Below, piece by piece: positions 4,537 through 5,203 of a stretch of 5,203 nucleotides of DNA (positions are counted from its first letter, which is position 1; every line of letters starts with the position of its first letter). The notes under the pieces are model-generated. The model was not told the DNA's origin. It did no database searches and saw only the letters and a program-made list of their open reading frames with translations. Where the stretch lies: NCBI GenBank assembly GCA_964565715.1, contig CAZMGG010000222.1:1-5203 (forward strand), in the 5' to 3' direction. Both the position numbers and the translations under genes were made by a program. The DNA comes from CAZMGG01 sp964565715 (GTDB lineage Bacteria > Planctomycetota > UBA1135 > UBA2386).

Positions 4537-4558
4537 GGGCGCCGCCGAGGCGGTGCCC
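4537..4558 (+). terminator. GC-rich hairpin after radC
   Basis: GGGCGCCGC (4537-4545) pairs with GCGGTGCCC (4550-4558) with one G-T pair, around a short CGAG loop, 45 bases after the radC stop. No T-run follows, and the next ORF starts 34 bases further on, so it may be a leader hairpin of that ORF rather than a terminator. Confidence 0.35.
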
Positions 4559-4591
4559 CTCCCGCCGATCCCACCCCAACCAAGGATGCCC

Positions 4592-4909
4592 ATGTCGGAG
4601 AGAAGACCCCCGACCTGCCCCTGCTGTGCCGGCCACGGCGTGCCCCTGGGCGCGCTCGGTCGCCTGCACTGGTTCCGCTGCCGCGACTGCGGCATGACGT
4701 TCGCCCGCGCCGGACGATCGAAGCGCGCGCCCCATGCGCCCTCGACCGGAAGGCGGGCAACCGAGTCCCCCACATCTCCCAGTTCATCCCGAGGAGGAAG
4801 CCACGATGCATACCCTGCCCGCCACCGGCCTGCGACAGCAGGCCGAGATGCTGGCCAGCCTGTCACTGAAGCATCTGAGTTCGGCAACACGCAACAAGCT
4901 CGCCGATGA
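4592..4909 (+). CDS. Small zinc-ribbon-like protein, C-terminus uncertain
   Basis: ATG at 4592 follows CCAAGGATGCCC, with AAGGA at good spacing; an in-frame ATG at 4586 overlaps the AAGGA and is less likely. The product begins MSERRPPTCPCCAGHG and contains C9-x2-C12 and C30-x2-C33 (CPCC...HWFRCRDCGMTF), a classic four-cysteine zinc ribbon separated by 17 residues. Such minimal ribbons are common in mobile elements and often bind nucleic acid or partners; the role here is unknown. G/C at third positions is high to about residue 55 and then drops. The last 104 bases overlap the next gene in another frame. The tail after about residue 55 is therefore probably run-through, perhaps after loss of an original stop by frameshift. 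The ribbon itself is well supported; the stop is not. Confidence 0.55.
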   Translation: MSERRPPTCPCCAGHGVPLGALGRLHWFRCRDCGMTFARAGRSKRAPHAPSTGRRATESPTSPSSSRGGSHDAYPARHRPATAGRDAGQPVTEASEFGNTQQARR

Positions 4910-5114
4910 CGATCTGTCCGTGAACGCCTACCCGACCGACTGCGGCGGGTTCGTCTATGTCGGGGCGCCGAAGTACCGCGTGCCGTCGGAGCCCGACCTG
5001 GCCATGCTGTTCGAGGTGGCCGAATCCGCCGGCGTGGCCTGGCTGATGTTCGACCGCGAGGCGGCGGTCATCGACGGGCTGCCCGTGTTCGACAGCGCGG
5101 AGCCCGGACCATGA
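4806..5114 (+). CDS. DUF5983-like hypothetical protein (102 aa)
   Basis: ATG at 4806 follows CCGAGGAGGAAGCCACG, a strong ribosome binding site. The product reads MHTLPATGLRQQAEMLASLS, then LKHLSSATRNKLADDD (21-36), YPTDCGGFVYVGAP (42-55), DLAMLFEVAESAGVAWLMFD (64-83) and ends REAAVIDGLPVFDSAEPGP. The order 'LSxATR...' / 'GxFVYV' / 'A...GxxWxxFDREA...LPVFD' matches my recollection of DUF5983-type proteins found in proteobacterial ICEs, which have no known function. The fold is likely a small alpha/beta domain, cytosolic, without membrane segments. The stop TGA overlaps the next ATG (ATGA at 5111-5114), indicating translational coupling. Confidence 0.8.
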   Translation: MHTLPATGLRQQAEMLASLSLKHLSSATRNKLADDDLSVNAYPTDCGGFVYVGAPKYRVPSEPDLAMLFEVAESAGVAWLMFDREAAVIDGLPVFDSAEPGP

Positions 5115-5203
5115 GCCAGCACCTCGCGACGGCGACGCTCGACGGACACCCCGTCGAGATCGTGGCCGGCTTCGATCGACGCCTGGGGGACTACTTTCTC
5201 CAG
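5111..5203 (+). CDS. Hypothetical protein, 5' part only (runs off right edge)
   Basis: The first 31 residues are MSQHLATATLDGHPVEIVAG followed by FDRRLGDYFLQ. The start overlaps the previous stop as ATGA, with only weak purines upstream, so translation is likely coupled to the DUF5983-like gene. The opening 'xxTxTLDGxPVEIVAGxDRxLxxYF' resembles small ICE proteins I recall next to DUF5983 genes, which are functionally unknown. Only the N-terminal part, likely two beta strands, is visible. Confidence 0.7.
   Translation, partial: MSQHLATATLDGHPVEIVAGFDRRLGDYFLQ

Larger units (their letters stand above)
1..5203. mobile_element. Probable internal segment of an integrative and conjugative element or genomic island
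   Basis: The window holds a short RadC-type JAB protein without the chromosomal RadC N-terminal region, a 223-aa protein of a type I associate with PFGI-1/ICEclc-like elements, a DUF5983-like protein, a small zinc-ribbon protein and several tiny unknown ORFs, separated by long structured leaders. This combination is known from the accessory stretches of proteobacterial ICEs. Nothing diagnostic (integrase, relaxase, TraG/VirD4, type IV secretion genes, att repeats) is visible, so this is inference from content and layout. A chromosomal island or plasmid remains possible, and the element's boundaries lie outside the window. Confidence 0.5.

Noticed and set aside
3634..4869. 411-codon plus-strand open frame across radC
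   Set aside because: It overlaps radC in another frame and reads Pro/Arg/Ala-rich nonsense; the RadC domain lies in the other frame.
1..5203. tRNA, rRNA, CRISPR array, IS element or att site
   Set aside because: No cloverleaf-like arms, regularly spaced repeats, transposase or terminal inverted repeats, or tRNA-end repeats were found by eye.

Overview
This is a GC-rich window with strong G/C preference at third codon positions in its convincing genes. That points to a beta- or gammaproteobacterium (for example a Xanthomonadales, Pseudomonas or Burkholderiales relative), but no gene here fixes the taxon. The content is small conserved-hypothetical genes with long structured leaders, a short RadC-type JAB-domain protein, a small zinc-ribbon protein and a DUF5983-like protein. 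This resembles the accessory or maintenance stretch of an integrative and conjugative element (ICE) of the PFGI-1/ICEclc type, or a related genomic island. No integrase, relaxase, type IV secretion gene, att site or IS element is visible, so the ICE reading is inference from gene content and layout.

Layout. (1) 1-161, minus strand: the 5' part of an unrecognised gene running off the left edge. (2) 162-832: 671 bases without a convincing gene. They hold a 13-bp perfect inverted repeat (291-330), one copy of a 23-bp repeat (462-484), a repeat/palindrome cluster (631-664) and four consecutive strong hairpins (683-798) leading to a good ribosome binding site. (3) 833-1251: two small plus-strand ORFs, the first doubtful and the second better supported. 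(4) 1478-2110: a 210-aa helical protein followed by a hairpin. (5) 2282-2953: a 223-aa conserved ICE-type protein followed by a good intrinsic terminator (3023-3058). (6) 3086-3298, minus strand: a 70-aa protein convergent on that terminator. (7) 3299-3859: 561 bases without a convincing gene, holding the second copy of the 23-bp repeat and the radC leader. (8) 3860-5203: radC, a zinc-ribbon ORF, a DUF5983-like gene and, overlapping it by ATGA, a gene that runs off the right edge.

The genes are individually wrapped rather than tightly packed: most plus-strand genes have their own 100-400 base leader. Three leaders (before 833, 1478 and 3860) share one plan: a C/G hairpin, then GTTCCC, then GGAGAAC, then ATG. 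In two of them GTTCCC can pair either with an upstream GGGGAAC or, imperfectly, with the downstream GGAGAAC that contains the Shine-Dalgarno sequence. This recurring and possibly switch-like leader, together with the hairpin array at 683-798, is the most interesting unexplained structure in the window. The proteins themselves look like familiar but mostly functionally uncharacterised ICE cargo.
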